Notes: generated by a model from the letters alone, not told the origin. DNA of 64,000 nt from Aldehydirespirator sp965220485 (GCA_965220485.1 OZ244832.1:1612001-1676000), one strand, 5' to 3'. Shown: positions 18,301 through 26,844, numbered from the stretch's first letter. Program-made: numbers and translations.

Positions 18301-18657
18301 GTCGGCAAGGCCGCCGAGTACGTGTACCTGGAGGGAGCGGACCGCACCCTGCGCAGGTACCGCGGCGGCACCGAGCGCTTCGGGTCGAAGCTGACGCTGG
18401 CCGGCGGCGCAATGATCATCGCCCGCAGCGACCTCGATGCGGTGGTGGGATGGCAGCCGGTGCCTTCCGGCGTTGACAGGGCTCTCATGCAAGACGTCGT
18501 TGCCGGCGGGGGCCGCCTCTACCGTACGCACGGACGCGGCTACCTGCTGGTGCGGCATGCTCGCGGACACACCTGGGAGGCCGACGATGAGTATTTCTTG
18601 GAGCAAGCCGTCGAGGTTCACGACGGCTGCGACCTCCGCTTCGCCGGTATCGTCTGA
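15370..18657 (+). CDS. Large double-domain family 2 glycosyltransferase
   Basis: A 1095-residue protein with two GT2-type catalytic domains. The first (residues ~50-290): ATVVVPYYQAPDALALTL, VIVVDDGSDPPLE, GDIVVFLDCDMIPAREW, and WGAEDVEFGYRAF, resembling chondroitin/heparosan polymerase-type modules. The second (~860-1090): LVSVLLATRRPDRVAAAVAS, ELVTKFDDDDYYGPEH, HEYSRASLVGKAAEYVY. Between them lies an Arg-rich helical stretch with an 11-residue repeat (RIALRARRTAR x3). ATG 15370 overlaps the upstream stop. Its paralogue begins at 19963. Two active sites suggest it adds an alternating disaccharide or acts as a processive polymerase; this is inference from architecture. Confidence 0.88.
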   Translation: MTDPAGHGERAAAAPAAPLAPGPAKVEGNDWKSLDTTPLERFKPRLCATVVVPYYQAPDALALTLAGLERQSYPRHLFEVIVVDDGSDPPLEMSEPSPLDVRVIRQPDLGFGLARARNNGARAAQGDIVVFLDCDMIPAREWLAAHARWHHAAGDAMSIGFRRHLDVTGVSAAEVRNCGGTLDEMFADRPFHRPEWIESHMARTAELTSDDDDLFRVASGGNLGMSRHFYWEVGGNDESFTQWGAEDVEFGYRAFTLGALLVPERRALCWHQGEGATPSSAEARSLEQQRAKLSQLIAHHGFRRANPGRSFTVPQYVVSVATDRADTDALLDTVEGLLEGDVHDLVVWIEQRQPADTEEAHAAEIVRRLLGGDPRVRFGPRGGAPSAFAASQFHIFVQAGTPVGTDLVSGLRKQLGTAECVAASQPDGSVAVLVRARRLHRELRRGLDGESITAATLAPRLLRHRAASISVPELSLPDDVEAASGVPPAADGASANPVAAPRELDEPDPSRRRRQRDAKSLPANTPAVVRESARAMNEGRLPRLRKFVRIAAHTAAEARAVRNPDDAARLARTVGAWIVGAAGWRLRWIAWRVRRIALRARRTARRIALRARRTARRIALRARRTARRIAHAVRRGAKGRPRSTTIRPATYRLGPSIAACGPRSAAVFAAWMRLHTESSAPAQVVLCDEGPLPSTWTPRAGAAVVSLGDMAPTAATPAFDAEQVNPAHWPAALKRAAALGPQKRLPTGPAASRRVDAADLARARRYHHVADVAAYHADAQARAGAVAALAASGAVVRLCDGGVEVAGLLGERLFALLTDPRIETASEAEREALSVGMRREALRTHSLRARARQVCEAASVNMGPLPLVSVLLATRRPDRVAAAVASVAAQAYPRIELVLAAHGDGFDRARLEALASGSGSDARVLAVPAGRVLGEVLNEALEHSRGELVTKFDDDDYYGPEHIWDLVLAHEYSRASLVGKAAEYVYLEGADRTLRRYRGGTERFGSKLTLAGGAMIIARSDLDAVVGWQPVPSGVDRALMQDVVAGGGRLYRTHGRGYLLVRHARGHTWEADDEYFLEQAVEVHDGCDLRFAGIV
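17151..17249. repeat. 33-bp x3 tandem repeat encoding RIALRARRTAR
   Basis: Units at 17151, 17184 and 17217, identical except for the last. In frame inside the double glycosyltransferase, producing a basic 11-residue helical repeat that could contact membrane phospholipids or the polyprenyl carrier. Confidence 0.9.
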
Positions 18658-19966
18658 AGCCGCCGGGCGCGCCACCTCGTTTCGCCGGGAAACACCATGC
18701 GAAACCGCCGGGCGCGCCACCTCATTTCACTGGTGGGCCGCGTCTGTCGCCGCCGGGGCTCTGCTCGTGTTCACCAACGGCCCGGTTCTGCTGTTCTCCA
18801 AGCATGTGCTGGATCGCACCGGCCGATGGGAGGACCACTCGGTCTGGCCGGTGTTGGCCGCAGCCGCGACATGCGGTGCGGCGTTGGCCGCACGCCGGGT
18901 GCTGGGCACCACCAGCCGGCAGCGGGATGGTTCCTCGCGGGTCGCGGCGGCTGCGGTGGGCTGCTTCACGTTGGCAGCGGTGGCGTCCACGCTGTGGAGC
19001 GTCGATCCCGCGGCCACGGCGTGGCGCTCGTCCGTCTATGTGGGCATGGCCCTGTTGGCCTGGGCGATTGCCGGCTTCAACTACGACGAGACGGCCGCGG
19101 CAGTGTCTGCGGTCGCGGGCGCCGCCGTGGCCGCAAGCCTCCTCCTGGTATTGCTGCGCCCCGACTTGGGACTCCATCCTGACGGCAGCTGGAAGGGCGT
19201 CTACACCAACCGCAACTCGCTGGGACCGTTGGCCGCTGTCGGAGTCCTGGTCAGTGTCCGTTACCTGCTGGCGTCCGGAGGTTGGCGACGGGTCGCCGCG
19301 GCCGGCGGTGCTGCCGCGGCGGTCGCGGCGCTCATCGGCGCTGGAAGTCGCACAGCGTGGATCTCGCTGGCGGCTGGGGCAGCGGCCGCGACCGTGGTCG
19401 GGTCTCACCACTGGCTCAGCAAACGCTGCGGCGCGGCTGCGGCGAGGACAGCCACGGCCGCAGTGGCGGCCCTGGCCACCACGGCCACGGCCGCGGCGGT
19501 AGCCGTGCAATGGGACGTGCCCACGTTCAGCCAGCGGCGCGAGATATGGGGCCTGGCGTGGGACCGGATCGTGCAACGCCCGGTGCTCGGGCACGGCTTC
19601 TTCACCTTCTGGGACATCGAGGAGTTGACCCAGCACGCGCTCCTGCGCCGGGGCAGCGCCCACAACAGCCTCGTCGAGGTGGGCTTGGGGCTGGGGCTGC
19701 TGGGCGCGGTGCCGTTCACGGTGATCGTCTTCTTGGCCGCTCGCAACGCCAGCTCGGCTCTGCGGCGGCGCCCCGGCCCCGACACATGGTTCGGTGCCGC
19801 CCTCGTAGCCTTCCTGATTGTGGAGAACCTCACGGAGAGCTTCGTCCTATGGTTCTCTTACAGTTGGGTGCTGCTGATGGCCGCTTCTCTCAGACCGGCC
19901 CCTGCCGCCGCGGATCGACTGGCCGCAGCCGCGCTCCACAGAGAGTCAACGGGCGGGGACAGATGA
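18587..19966 (+). CDS. O-antigen ligase/polymerase (Wzy_C) family membrane protein
   Basis: About ten hydrophobic helices and the Wzy_C periplasmic-loop signature: VYTNRNSLGPLAAVGVLV, ALIGAGSRTAWISLAAG, QRREIWGLAWDRIVQRPVLG, HGFFTFWDIEEL and RRGSAHNSLVEVGLGLGLLG. The conserved Arg of SRTAW and the H of SAHN are typical. ATG 18587 lies inside the end of the upstream gene; the first 45 residues are polar and include an in-frame 45-bp duplication, so translation may begin later, close to the first helix (WWAASVAAGALLVF). The stop overlaps the next ATG (ATGA). Predicted to polymerise or ligate lipid-linked glycan at the outer face. Confidence 0.85.
   Translation: MSISWSKPSRFTTAATSASPVSSEAAGRATSFRRETPCETAGRATSFHWWAASVAAGALLVFTNGPVLLFSKHVLDRTGRWEDHSVWPVLAAAATCGAALAARRVLGTTSRQRDGSSRVAAAAVGCFTLAAVASTLWSVDPAATAWRSSVYVGMALLAWAIAGFNYDETAAAVSAVAGAAVAASLLLVLLRPDLGLHPDGSWKGVYTNRNSLGPLAAVGVLVSVRYLLASGGWRRVAAAGGAAAAVAALIGAGSRTAWISLAAGAAAATVVGSHHWLSKRCGAAAARTATAAVAALATTATAAAVAVQWDVPTFSQRREIWGLAWDRIVQRPVLGHGFFTFWDIEELTQHALLRRGSAHNSLVEVGLGLGLLGAVPFTVIVFLAARNASSALRRRPGPDTWFGAALVAFLIVENLTESFVLWFSYSWVLLMAASLRPAPAAADRLAAAALHRESTGGDR
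18656..18729. repeat. 45-bp direct duplication at a gene junction
   Basis: The stretch CCGCCGGGCGCGCCACCTC occurs near 18660 and again 45 bp later. The offset is a multiple of three, giving AAGRATSF / TAGRATSF in the N-terminus of the Wzy-like protein, just after the upstream stop at 18657. Confidence 0.8.
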
Positions 19967-22944
19967 CCGCTCCGCCGCCTGCGGGAGTGCGCGGAAACGA
20001 CTGGCGCTCCCTGCCGGTCGCGCCGGTCGAGTTCTTCGAGCCTGAAATGGCCGTCACCGTCGTGGTCCCCTACTTCGAGGCGCCCGAGGCGTTGGCCCTC
20101 ACACTCGCCGGGCTGGAGGGTCAGACCTACCCGCGGGAACTCTTCGAGGTGGTTGTGGTAGATGACGGCTCGGATCCCCCGCTGGAACTGAACCAGCCGA
20201 CATCGTTGCGGGTGCGCGTGATCCACCAGAAGGACCTGGGCTTCGGGGCGGCTCGAGCCCGGAACAACGGAGCACGAGCGGCGGCCGGAGACATCCTCGT
20301 GTTCCTCGACTGCGACATGGTCCCCGAAGCCGAATGGCTGGCCTCTCACGCCCGCTGGCACCACGCGGCCTGCGATCTCGTGACTCTCGGGTTCCGCCGG
20401 CATGTCGACTTCGAAGGCATCGACGCCGACGCGGTCAGGGGCCGGCCGGGTTCGCTCGAGGAGTTCCTCGCAGAGCGACCGGTGCAGCGCCCGGAATGGA
20501 TAGAGCGCCGGATGGCGCGCACCGACGAGCTCACAGCCGACTCCGACGACATCTTCAGAGTCGTCACCAGCGGGAACTTCGGCGTGTCCACCGCATTCTT
20601 CGCCGAGGTGGGAATGTTCGACGAGTCGTTCACGCAGTGGGGGGCCGAGGACATCGAGTTCGGATGGCGGGCCTACGCCCTCGGAGCGGTGCTGGCCCCC
20701 GAGCGCGGCGCCCTGTGCTGGCACCAGGGTCCGGGCGCTGTGCTTTCTGAGAGCGAGACCGTCAGCCTGCAGCAGCAACACGGCAAGGTGTCGCATCTCA
20801 TCCCCGACCGGAGGCTGCGCTCCGCCGCGCCGGGACGGTCGTTCACGGTTCCGCAGATCGTGGTCACGGTGGACCCGGGCCACGCTGAGCCTGACGTCAT
20901 CCTGGCAACCGTCGAGCAGGTTCTGGCAAGCGACGTGCACGACCTGTTCGTCTGGGTCGAGGAGCGTCCAGCGGAGCGCTTGGAGAGGCTTCATCGGCTG
21001 CTCGACCCGGACCCGCGGACAGAAGTCGGGGCAGCGGGGGGCGCGGCGGGTGCCCATCGGGGAGCCGCGTTCTTCGTCACGGTTCCCGCCGAAGCCGAAG
21101 TGACGCCCAAGATGATCGGGCGGTTGCGCCAGCAGCTTGGAAAGGCCGCCTCGGGTCAGTCCGACCTTGCCTCGGGACACCGGGTCACCATCACCAGGGC
21201 CTGGGCTCTCAATCGGGCTCGGCGCTGCAACCTGGCCATATCCGATGTCGGAGACGTCGCTGAGCTGGATGTGGACTCCCTCAAGGTCATCCAGGAACCG
21301 CAACCCCAGAGCGGGCTGGCCGCCCGGCTGCAGGGACCGGTCAAGACCCTGCTGAGAGTTTGGACTCGATTCCGGCGGCACCTGGCGACCGTGTTCGGTG
21401 CCGCGCTGCGGATCCGCAGCCTTCCGGATGTGGGGCGGTTCGCAGCGATGATTGTCCGGGCCGTCTGGTGGCGCCTCAGGAATGTCCGCTGGAGGTTGCG
21501 GCGGGTTCGGAAGCGCCTGAAGATCTGGCTGGGCCTGCAGGCCAAGAGCCGCCGCTACGTCCCCCGACTGGCCCGCTATCCGCTCGGGGCCGAGATAACT
21601 GCCTCCGGGAGGGTCGCGTCGGCCGTGCTGGCGGCGTCGGCCAGGGTCGCCTCTCCCGCCGGCGACCACCACGTGGACATCGTGCTCGTCGACTCACCCC
21701 AAGCGGCGCGCTCCGTCGCGAGCAGGTCGACCCTCCGCTCCCGCCCGGCTGTGGCGGTGCTGGACGAGTTGAGTCCCCGACTCTCCGTTCAAGCATTCGA
21801 TGCAGAGGCCGTGAACCCCATCGGCTGGTCGGCGGCTCACGAGCCCGCATCCGCGACGCTGCGCTCTCAGCTTCCCTCCGCCGGGCGCGGGATCTTCAGC
21901 CACCGGATTGGTGGCGACTCTCTGGACGAACTGCGTTCCCTGCACCACCTGGAGGATCGGGCGACATTCCACAGGAGCGCTCCGCAGCGGGCGGCCGCTC
22001 TGGCGGCGCTCGCCGCGGCCGGCGTCCTGGTCAGCGTCCCCGACCCCGACGCCGACCTGAAGGAGTGCCTCGGCGAGCGTCTGCACGACCTGCTGGCCAG
22101 CCACGCCGTCGCGCATGCCTCCACCCATGAGCGAGAGCTGTTGAGCATCGCCACGCGGCGCTGCGCGCTGCGAGACCACTCGCTGCGCAGCCGTGCCCGA
22201 CAGATTCTGTGTGCGGCCGGCATGAACGCTCCGGGGCCGGAGGTCTCGATCCTCGCGCCGACGAGGCGGCCCGAGAGAGTGGGCGCGGTCATCGACGCGG
22301 TGCGGTCCCAGACCTACCCGCACTTGGAGTTGGTGCTCGCCCTCCACGGTGACGGCTTCGGTGGCGATTCGGAGATCGCGGCGCTGACCGGCACCCTGCC
22401 ACATCCGGTGCGGGTGGTCCGAGTGGACGCAGACGAGCCTCTCGGGTCTGTTCTCAACGCGGCCGTCGAAGCATCTTCGGGCGGGCTGCTCACCAAGATG
22501 GACGACGACGACTTCTACGCCCGCGAGCACGTCTGGGATCTGGTGCTGGCCCACGAGTACTCCCGGGCCGAGCTGGTAGGGAAGTCGGCCGAGTACGTGT
22601 ACTTGGAGAGACTCGACAAGACGGTGCGAGACACCCACCGTCAGAGGTTCTCGGAACGCTTCATACCGTTCATCGGCGTGTCCGGAGGCGTGCTGATCAT
22701 CGCGCGGCACGATCTTCACGCCGCGGGCGGCTGGCGCCGCGTCCCGCGCCGGGTCGACATCGCCCTCGCCCAGGACGTCGCCGCGGTGGGCGGCAGGATC
22801 TACTGGACCCACGGTGCCGGATACCTGCGGGTGCGACACGGCGACGAGCACACCTGGACCGTCGACGACAGCCACTTCGTGGGCCGAGCCAGCGAGGTGC
22901 GCGACGGTCTCGACCTCAGCTTTGCCGGCATATCGTCGCCGTAG
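19963..22944 (+). CDS. Large double-domain family 2 glycosyltransferase (paralogue)
   Basis: 993 residues, collinear with the protein at 15370-18657. First GT2 domain: VTVVVPYFEAPEALALTLAG, VVVVDDGSDPPLELN, GDILVFLDCDMVPEAEW, WGAEDIEFGWRAY. Second: EVSILAPTRRPERVGAVIDA, GLLTKMDDDDFYAREH, HEYSRAELVGKSAEYVY. An Arg/Trp-rich link (WRLRRVRKRLKIWLG) stands where the other copy has its 11-residue repeat. ATG 19963 overlaps the Wzy-like stop (ATGA). The pair flanks the polymerase gene, which suggests they make different linkages of one repeat unit. Last gene of the rightward run. Confidence 0.88.
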   Translation: MTAPPPAGVRGNDWRSLPVAPVEFFEPEMAVTVVVPYFEAPEALALTLAGLEGQTYPRELFEVVVVDDGSDPPLELNQPTSLRVRVIHQKDLGFGAARARNNGARAAAGDILVFLDCDMVPEAEWLASHARWHHAACDLVTLGFRRHVDFEGIDADAVRGRPGSLEEFLAERPVQRPEWIERRMARTDELTADSDDIFRVVTSGNFGVSTAFFAEVGMFDESFTQWGAEDIEFGWRAYALGAVLAPERGALCWHQGPGAVLSESETVSLQQQHGKVSHLIPDRRLRSAAPGRSFTVPQIVVTVDPGHAEPDVILATVEQVLASDVHDLFVWVEERPAERLERLHRLLDPDPRTEVGAAGGAAGAHRGAAFFVTVPAEAEVTPKMIGRLRQQLGKAASGQSDLASGHRVTITRAWALNRARRCNLAISDVGDVAELDVDSLKVIQEPQPQSGLAARLQGPVKTLLRVWTRFRRHLATVFGAALRIRSLPDVGRFAAMIVRAVWWRLRNVRWRLRRVRKRLKIWLGLQAKSRRYVPRLARYPLGAEITASGRVASAVLAASARVASPAGDHHVDIVLVDSPQAARSVASRSTLRSRPAVAVLDELSPRLSVQAFDAEAVNPIGWSAAHEPASATLRSQLPSAGRGIFSHRIGGDSLDELRSLHHLEDRATFHRSAPQRAAALAALAAAGVLVSVPDPDADLKECLGERLHDLLASHAVAHASTHERELLSIATRRCALRDHSLRSRARQILCAAGMNAPGPEVSILAPTRRPERVGAVIDAVRSQTYPHLELVLALHGDGFGGDSEIAALTGTLPHPVRVVRVDADEPLGSVLNAAVEASSGGLLTKMDDDDFYAREHVWDLVLAHEYSRAELVGKSAEYVYLERLDKTVRDTHRQRFSERFIPFIGVSGGVLIIARHDLHAAGGWRRVPRRVDIALAQDVAAVGGRIYWTHGAGYLRVRHGDEHTWTVDDSHFVGRASEVRDGLDLSFAGISSP

Positions 22945-23159
22945 CCACTCATCGCCGACAATCGCCAGTGCAGGAATCACCGTTGCCGTCCCTCACAACA
23001 GCCGATTCAGCGTTGGGGATTTAGCCTGGATCCACCGATGGGGTTGTGGGGTCGACGGTTTGGGGCTGTGTGGCCGCCGGGCTGGTGTGTGTGCGCGGGC
23101 CGGTGCGTTTTGGGGCGCGCTGGAGCGGGGTTGGGGTGCTGTGGCGGGTTGGTGGCGCT

Positions 23160-23173
23160 GGGGGGGGGGGGGG
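23160..23173. repeat. 14-G homopolymer
   Basis: A run of 14 G lies downstream of the IS1380 remnant in the otherwise gene-free stretch 22945-23202. That stretch is G/T-rich on this strand and shows no other feature I can support. Confidence 0.8.
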
Positions 23174-23202
23174 CTGCGCTGCGCCGGGCGCGGTGCGGCC
23201 GC

Positions 23203-23450
23203 TCAGATGAGCAGGGGCAGGTTGCGGATGCGTTCCAGGGCGGTGGTGAAGGCCGAGGCCCAGGGCCAGTGGCGGGCAGGCGCAGTCTGTGGCGGCCGCT
23301 GTGGTTGACGAGGCGGCCCGGGATTGTGAGGAGCCGGTTGCGGACGGTGGCCGCGGCGGTGAGCTGGCGTGGGGGGTGGACGCGGCCGAGGCGGGCGGTC
23401 CAGCGGGTGAGGTTGTGCGCGAGCGCGCAGCAGGCGAGCCAGGCGGCGTT
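23203..23450 (-). pseudogene. IS1380-family transposase, C-terminal remnant
   Basis: The reverse strand reads NAAWLACCALAHNLTRW, TARLGRVHPPRQLTAAATV and RNRLLTIPGRLVNHSGRHRL, the typical IS1380 C-terminus, then shifts one base into RHWPWASAFTTALERIRNL and ends PLLI-stop at 23203. Only the last ~85 residues survive, with a frameshift. The left end of the fragment is joined directly to a flippase gene fragment at about 23450. Confidence 0.82.
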
Positions 23451-23526
23451 GGGTGTGGCCCAGCGCGACCGGGCCCAGCGCCAGCGACAACATCAGCATC
23501 AGGCCTCCCCCGCTGGCAGTCAGCAG
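23451..23526 (-). pseudogene. Fragment of a polysaccharide flippase gene
   Basis: About 75 bp read LLTASGGGLMLMLSLALG then PVALGHT on the reverse strand, almost identical to LLAASGGGLMLMLSLTLG-LVALGHT inside the intact flippase at 25544-26818. It is fused to the IS1380 remnant exactly after GHT. It is a relic of a duplicated or rearranged copy, not a gene. Confidence 0.8.
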
Positions 23527-23615
23527 AGATCAGTACGATGACTGGCCCCGAAAGCCGAGCGCGTCCCGCCACTGGACCCCATGGCCGCGCCCGGGCATTC
23601 GACATCCGGCTGGCA

Positions 23616-25298
23616 TCAGTCACCGGGAACGTAATAAAAGCCCCGGCCGACGGCATAGGGGCGGCCAGGAGCGACGGAGCCCGCATCGGCAAGCGCCTTC
23701 AGGCGGGTGCCCGCATATCCGACGCTGACTCCGGCAAGGTCTGACGCCTCGGTTGTGGACACACGGCCGCGGGCTCGAACCCAGTCGAGGAGCATGGCCT
23801 CTTGACCATCGGCGGTGAGCAGGGGAACGATCCGGTGGGACAGCCGCTTGCGGACCGCATCGGAGAGGCGGACGGCAGGCGGATGGTCCGGCGGCACTCC
23901 TCGCACCGCGACGGCGACGGGCTCGCCGTCGGCTCGGGCGTCGCTCAGACGGCTGATCGCCTCGGAAGCCACCTCGGGCCTGCGCTGCAGTGTCGGCGCG
24001 GCCCGCTCGGCGTCCACCCAGCCTCGGCGGCACAGCGCCTCGACCAGCAGCAGCGCCTCCACGTCGGCCGCCTCGGGGGGAACCAGCGACGAGACAAGAC
24101 CTACCACCGCTGCGTCCGGCGGCCCTCCGAGAAGCGTGACCTGTACGTACGGGCCCGCCATCTCGGAGATGACGGGAGCAGGGCGCCCGATGGCCAGCAT
24201 GTCGCGCACCATCCGGTCGACGCCAACGCCCTGGCGCTCGGCCAGTCCCAGCGTCGCCAGTGCCTGGGCGAGGCTGCGATGTCGAGGCACCGCCGGGTGG
24301 GTGATGACGTTCTGGGGATTGACGCCGCCGATGAAGCCGCCCGGAGACGTGACCGTGAGCGTGTCGCCCACATGCTCGACGGTGGTCGGCTGAGGGGACA
24401 TCCAGTCGCGATGGGCGATGCCGTTGACGATCGCCTCTCGGAACGCGGCGAGCGGCACGGCCCGAACCTGGGCGTGGGCGAAACCCCCGGACAGGTGGGT
24501 GACCCGGTTCGCGGCCCTGCTCGCCTGCTCCACCTCGCGCACCTGCTCGATCAGCGGCCCGGTGCCCTCAATGCGCTCGGTGCTGTCACCGCCGGGCGCG
24601 TCACGTCGCATGTAGTCGATCCCCACGTGCGGTGTGCTGACGAAGAGCAGAGAGCCCGCGTTGGTCAGGTGCCCGTACTCCCCCAGCAGGTGGAGGCGGA
24701 TCAGGAAGTCCTCATCGCCCGAGCTCACGAGGTCGCCAGACCCGGCCCGGGCCTCCGGCGCGTAGCGCCGGGCGATGTCCAGCGCCGCGGGACGAACGTC
24801 TGCGAGTGTGTGGCCGGAGGGCTGGGCCGACCAGTCGTAGCCGATGCGCTGAAGCATCCCCGCACGCCATGTGACGGCATCGACGTCAACGCAGTTGCTT
24901 CCGACGCGCCACCGCAGCCGGCCCTGGTGATCCACGGGCTCCAACGCCTCGGCGACGCTCAGGACGAGCAACCGGCACTCGACGATCCGATGCTCCCGCA
25001 CGGCGACGGTGAGCCGCCGCCTGCTGATCTCCCAGATGCGGTGCCGGAGCCAGTCGCCGTCGAGTTCGGTCCCGACCCGGCTGCCGTCGTCGGCGACCCC
25101 GACGATGATCGCCCCTCCGCCGGGCGTGTTGGCCATGCAGGCCATCTCCCCGGCCAGATAGGACGCCGCCTGCTCGTTCTGGCCATGCCCTGGAAGCACC
25201 GACCCGCCTTTCGCCCGTCGGCCGGGCTCCTCCTTGAGGTCGAGCCGGGTCGTCTCAATGCGCTCCAACGGGTCCGGTCCGAGGTGACCGAGCGTCAT
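23616..25298 (-). CDS. AlbA_2/Schlafen-domain ATP-binding regulator (COG2865-like)
   Basis: 560 residues. The N-terminal AlbA_2 (divergent AAA-4) domain: ERIETTRLDLKEEPGRR, YLAGEMACMANTPGGGAIIVGVADDG, then a central ATPase-like region with AFREAIVNGIAHRDWM (the conserved EAxxNAxxHRDY-type motif), PGGFIGGVNPQNV and ERQGVGVDRM. The C-terminus carries winged-helix-like DNA-binding segments (VRARGRVSTTEASDLAGVSVGYAGTRLKALADAG). ATG 25298 has GAAGGAT upstream. Such proteins are usually transcription regulators or nucleic-acid-binding stress/defence factors. The 61-bp repeats immediately upstream could be its operator. Confidence 0.82.
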   Translation of the reverse strand: MTLGHLGPDPLERIETTRLDLKEEPGRRAKGGSVLPGHGQNEQAASYLAGEMACMANTPGGGAIIVGVADDGSRVGTELDGDWLRHRIWEISRRRLTVAVREHRIVECRLLVLSVAEALEPVDHQGRLRWRVGSNCVDVDAVTWRAGMLQRIGYDWSAQPSGHTLADVRPAALDIARRYAPEARAGSGDLVSSGDEDFLIRLHLLGEYGHLTNAGSLLFVSTPHVGIDYMRRDAPGGDSTERIEGTGPLIEQVREVEQASRAANRVTHLSGGFAHAQVRAVPLAAFREAIVNGIAHRDWMSPQPTTVEHVGDTLTVTSPGGFIGGVNPQNVITHPAVPRHRSLAQALATLGLAERQGVGVDRMVRDMLAIGRPAPVISEMAGPYVQVTLLGGPPDAAVVGLVSSLVPPEAADVEALLLVEALCRRGWVDAERAAPTLQRRPEVASEAISRLSDARADGEPVAVAVRGVPPDHPPAVRLSDAVRKRLSHRIVPLLTADGQEAMLLDWVRARGRVSTTEASDLAGVSVGYAGTRLKALADAGSVAPGRPYAVGRGFYYVPGD

Positions 25299-25332
25299 GG
25301 CCTAGATCCTTCGCTACCGGGGATCTCGCAGG

Positions 25333-25543
25333 AAGTGCAACTCGAAGCTGCGACGACGATCCTAGCGTGACTTTCCTAAGACTACAACCTAGAAAGTGTG
25401 ACTCGAAGCTGCGACGACGATCCTAATGTGACTTTCCTAAGGCTACAACCTAGAAAGTGTGACTGAAAGCTGCAAATTACGGGGTCAGTGTGTGATCTTC
25501 TTTGGGTCACAACCTATAAAGTGCAACTCGAGGCGCCCGAAGC
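25333..25543. repeat. Four degenerate 61-64-bp repeats upstream of the AlbA_2 gene
   Basis: Units start at 25333, 25394, 25455 and a partial one at 25519, each beginning AAGTGYRACTCGAAGC-like and ending near ACAACCTA. Within a unit GTGACTTTCCTA and TAGAAAGTGTGAC form an imperfect inverted pair around GGCTACAACC. They fill the gap between the AlbA_2 start and the flippase stop, a location that suits an operator or promoter array. Confidence 0.8.
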
Positions 25544-26818
25544 CTAGGACTCGCGAGCGTGGGCCCCGTACTGGTGACGCAGCAGGCTGCCGGCGACTAG
25601 CGAGCCGGCCAGCACCGCGGCCACCAGGGCCAGCTCCACCCGCAGAAACGACTCGAAGTCGAAGCTGACCACGACTGCGAAGGCGGCGATCCCGGCGATC
25701 CATCCGGCCACCGCCAACCGGGTGTGGCCCAGCGCGACCAGGCCCAGCGTCAGTGACAGCATCAGCATCAGGCCTCCGCCGCTGGCGGCCAGCAGCGCCA
25801 TGTCGCTGCGACCCAGCTCGTCACCGAACACGACGCGCACGATCGGCGGACCCACCACACCGGCCACCACGGTCGTCGCCCCGGCAACGGCCGCCACCGC
25901 GGCCACGATCTTGAGCTGCATGTTCCGGAACCCGACGAGGTCGCCCTGGCCGGCCAGAGTGGCCAGGCTGGGCAGCAGGCTGGCCTTCACCGCCTGGAAG
26001 AAGAACAGCGGGATGCGGGCGATGAGCATGCCGTTGAGGAACACGCCGGGAGCCTCGGCACCCAGTTCGTCGCCGCCGACGATGTCCACCGCCACCGGCC
26101 CGACGTTGAGTATGAAGGCTTCGCCGATGGCGGCGATGAGCAGGAAGCCCAGTGCTGGGGTGAGCTCCCGGTACGAGGCCGGTGGTCCCGGTCTTACGAA
26201 GGGCCTGTGGGGTCCGGCCGCGGCGACCGTGGCGACCACCAGCGCGAAGGCGATGGCTAGGCCGTAGGCGCCCACCGCGGCGACCCCGGCGACCAACAGC
26301 ACCACGGCCAGAGCCACGCGTGCTCCACCCTCAACCACGAAGTACCAGGCGTAACGGTCGAACATGTGGCGGCCGCCGAGAATACCCCGCACCAGCTGGG
26401 AACCAGCGAAGGCACCCAGGGCGAGAACGAGGGCCAGGAGCAGCTCGGGCCGGCCGTCGAGCAGGCTGTCGAGTCCCAGCGGCCAGGCGACGAGCAGACC
26501 CGCGCACACCAGCAAGAACTGTGCCGCCCCGAGCACTCCGGCGCGGCGCAGGACCGGGGCACTTCCCACTCCCCGGCTGGCCCGATCCGCGGTGACCCGG
26601 GCCACTTCCTGCTCCAGGGGCTGGAACAGGCCGAAGCCGCCGATGTTGACGAGGGCCCACAGCACGGCCAGGCCGCCGTAGCCGTCGTCGCCGAGGGCGC
26701 GCTGGGCCACCACCAGGTATCCGTAGGTGGTGAGCCCGTTGAAGACCAGCCCCCAGAGAATCCCTGAGGTGCCGAGAGGCAGCAGGCTTTGAAGGCGCCC
26801 TCGGAGATTGTTCAACAA
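25544..26818 (-). CDS. Lipopolysaccharide/polysaccharide flippase, MOP superfamily
   Basis: 424 residues with about 12 hydrophobic helices, e.g. GILWGLVFNGLTTYGYLVVA, AGVLGAAQFLLVCAGLLVAWP, LALVLALGAFAGSQLVRGIL, AVVLLVAGVAAVGAYGLAIA, LVSFDFESF-type end. The N-terminal GDDGYGGLAVLWALVNIGGF matches Wzx-like transporters that flip lipid-linked glycans. Starts at TTG 26818 (no ATG in frame nearby). A short piece of a second copy lies at 23451-23526. Confidence 0.85.
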   Translation of the reverse strand: MLNNLRGRLQSLLPLGTSGILWGLVFNGLTTYGYLVVAQRALGDDGYGGLAVLWALVNIGGFGLFQPLEQEVARVTADRASRGVGSAPVLRRAGVLGAAQFLLVCAGLLVAWPLGLDSLLDGRPELLLALVLALGAFAGSQLVRGILGGRHMFDRYAWYFVVEGGARVALAVVLLVAGVAAVGAYGLAIAFALVVATVAAAGPHRPFVRPGPPASYRELTPALGFLLIAAIGEAFILNVGPVAVDIVGGDELGAEAPGVFLNGMLIARIPLFFFQAVKASLLPSLATLAGQGDLVGFRNMQLKIVAAVAAVAGATTVVAGVVGPPIVRVVFGDELGRSDMALLAASGGGLMLMLSLTLGLVALGHTRLAVAGWIAGIAAFAVVVSFDFESFLRVELALVAAVLAGSLVAGSLLRHQYGAHARES

Positions 26819-26844
26819 CTGTCCGATGGCGCAGTCCTCTGGTT

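Noticed and set aside
18437..18586. Longest start of the Wzy-like gene
   Set aside because: It lies out of frame inside the glycosyltransferase and has no family similarity.
19282..19962. N-terminal extension of the second double glycosyltransferase
   Set aside because: It is antisense-like low-complexity reading in another frame of the Wzy-like gene; ATG 19963 begins the conserved part.
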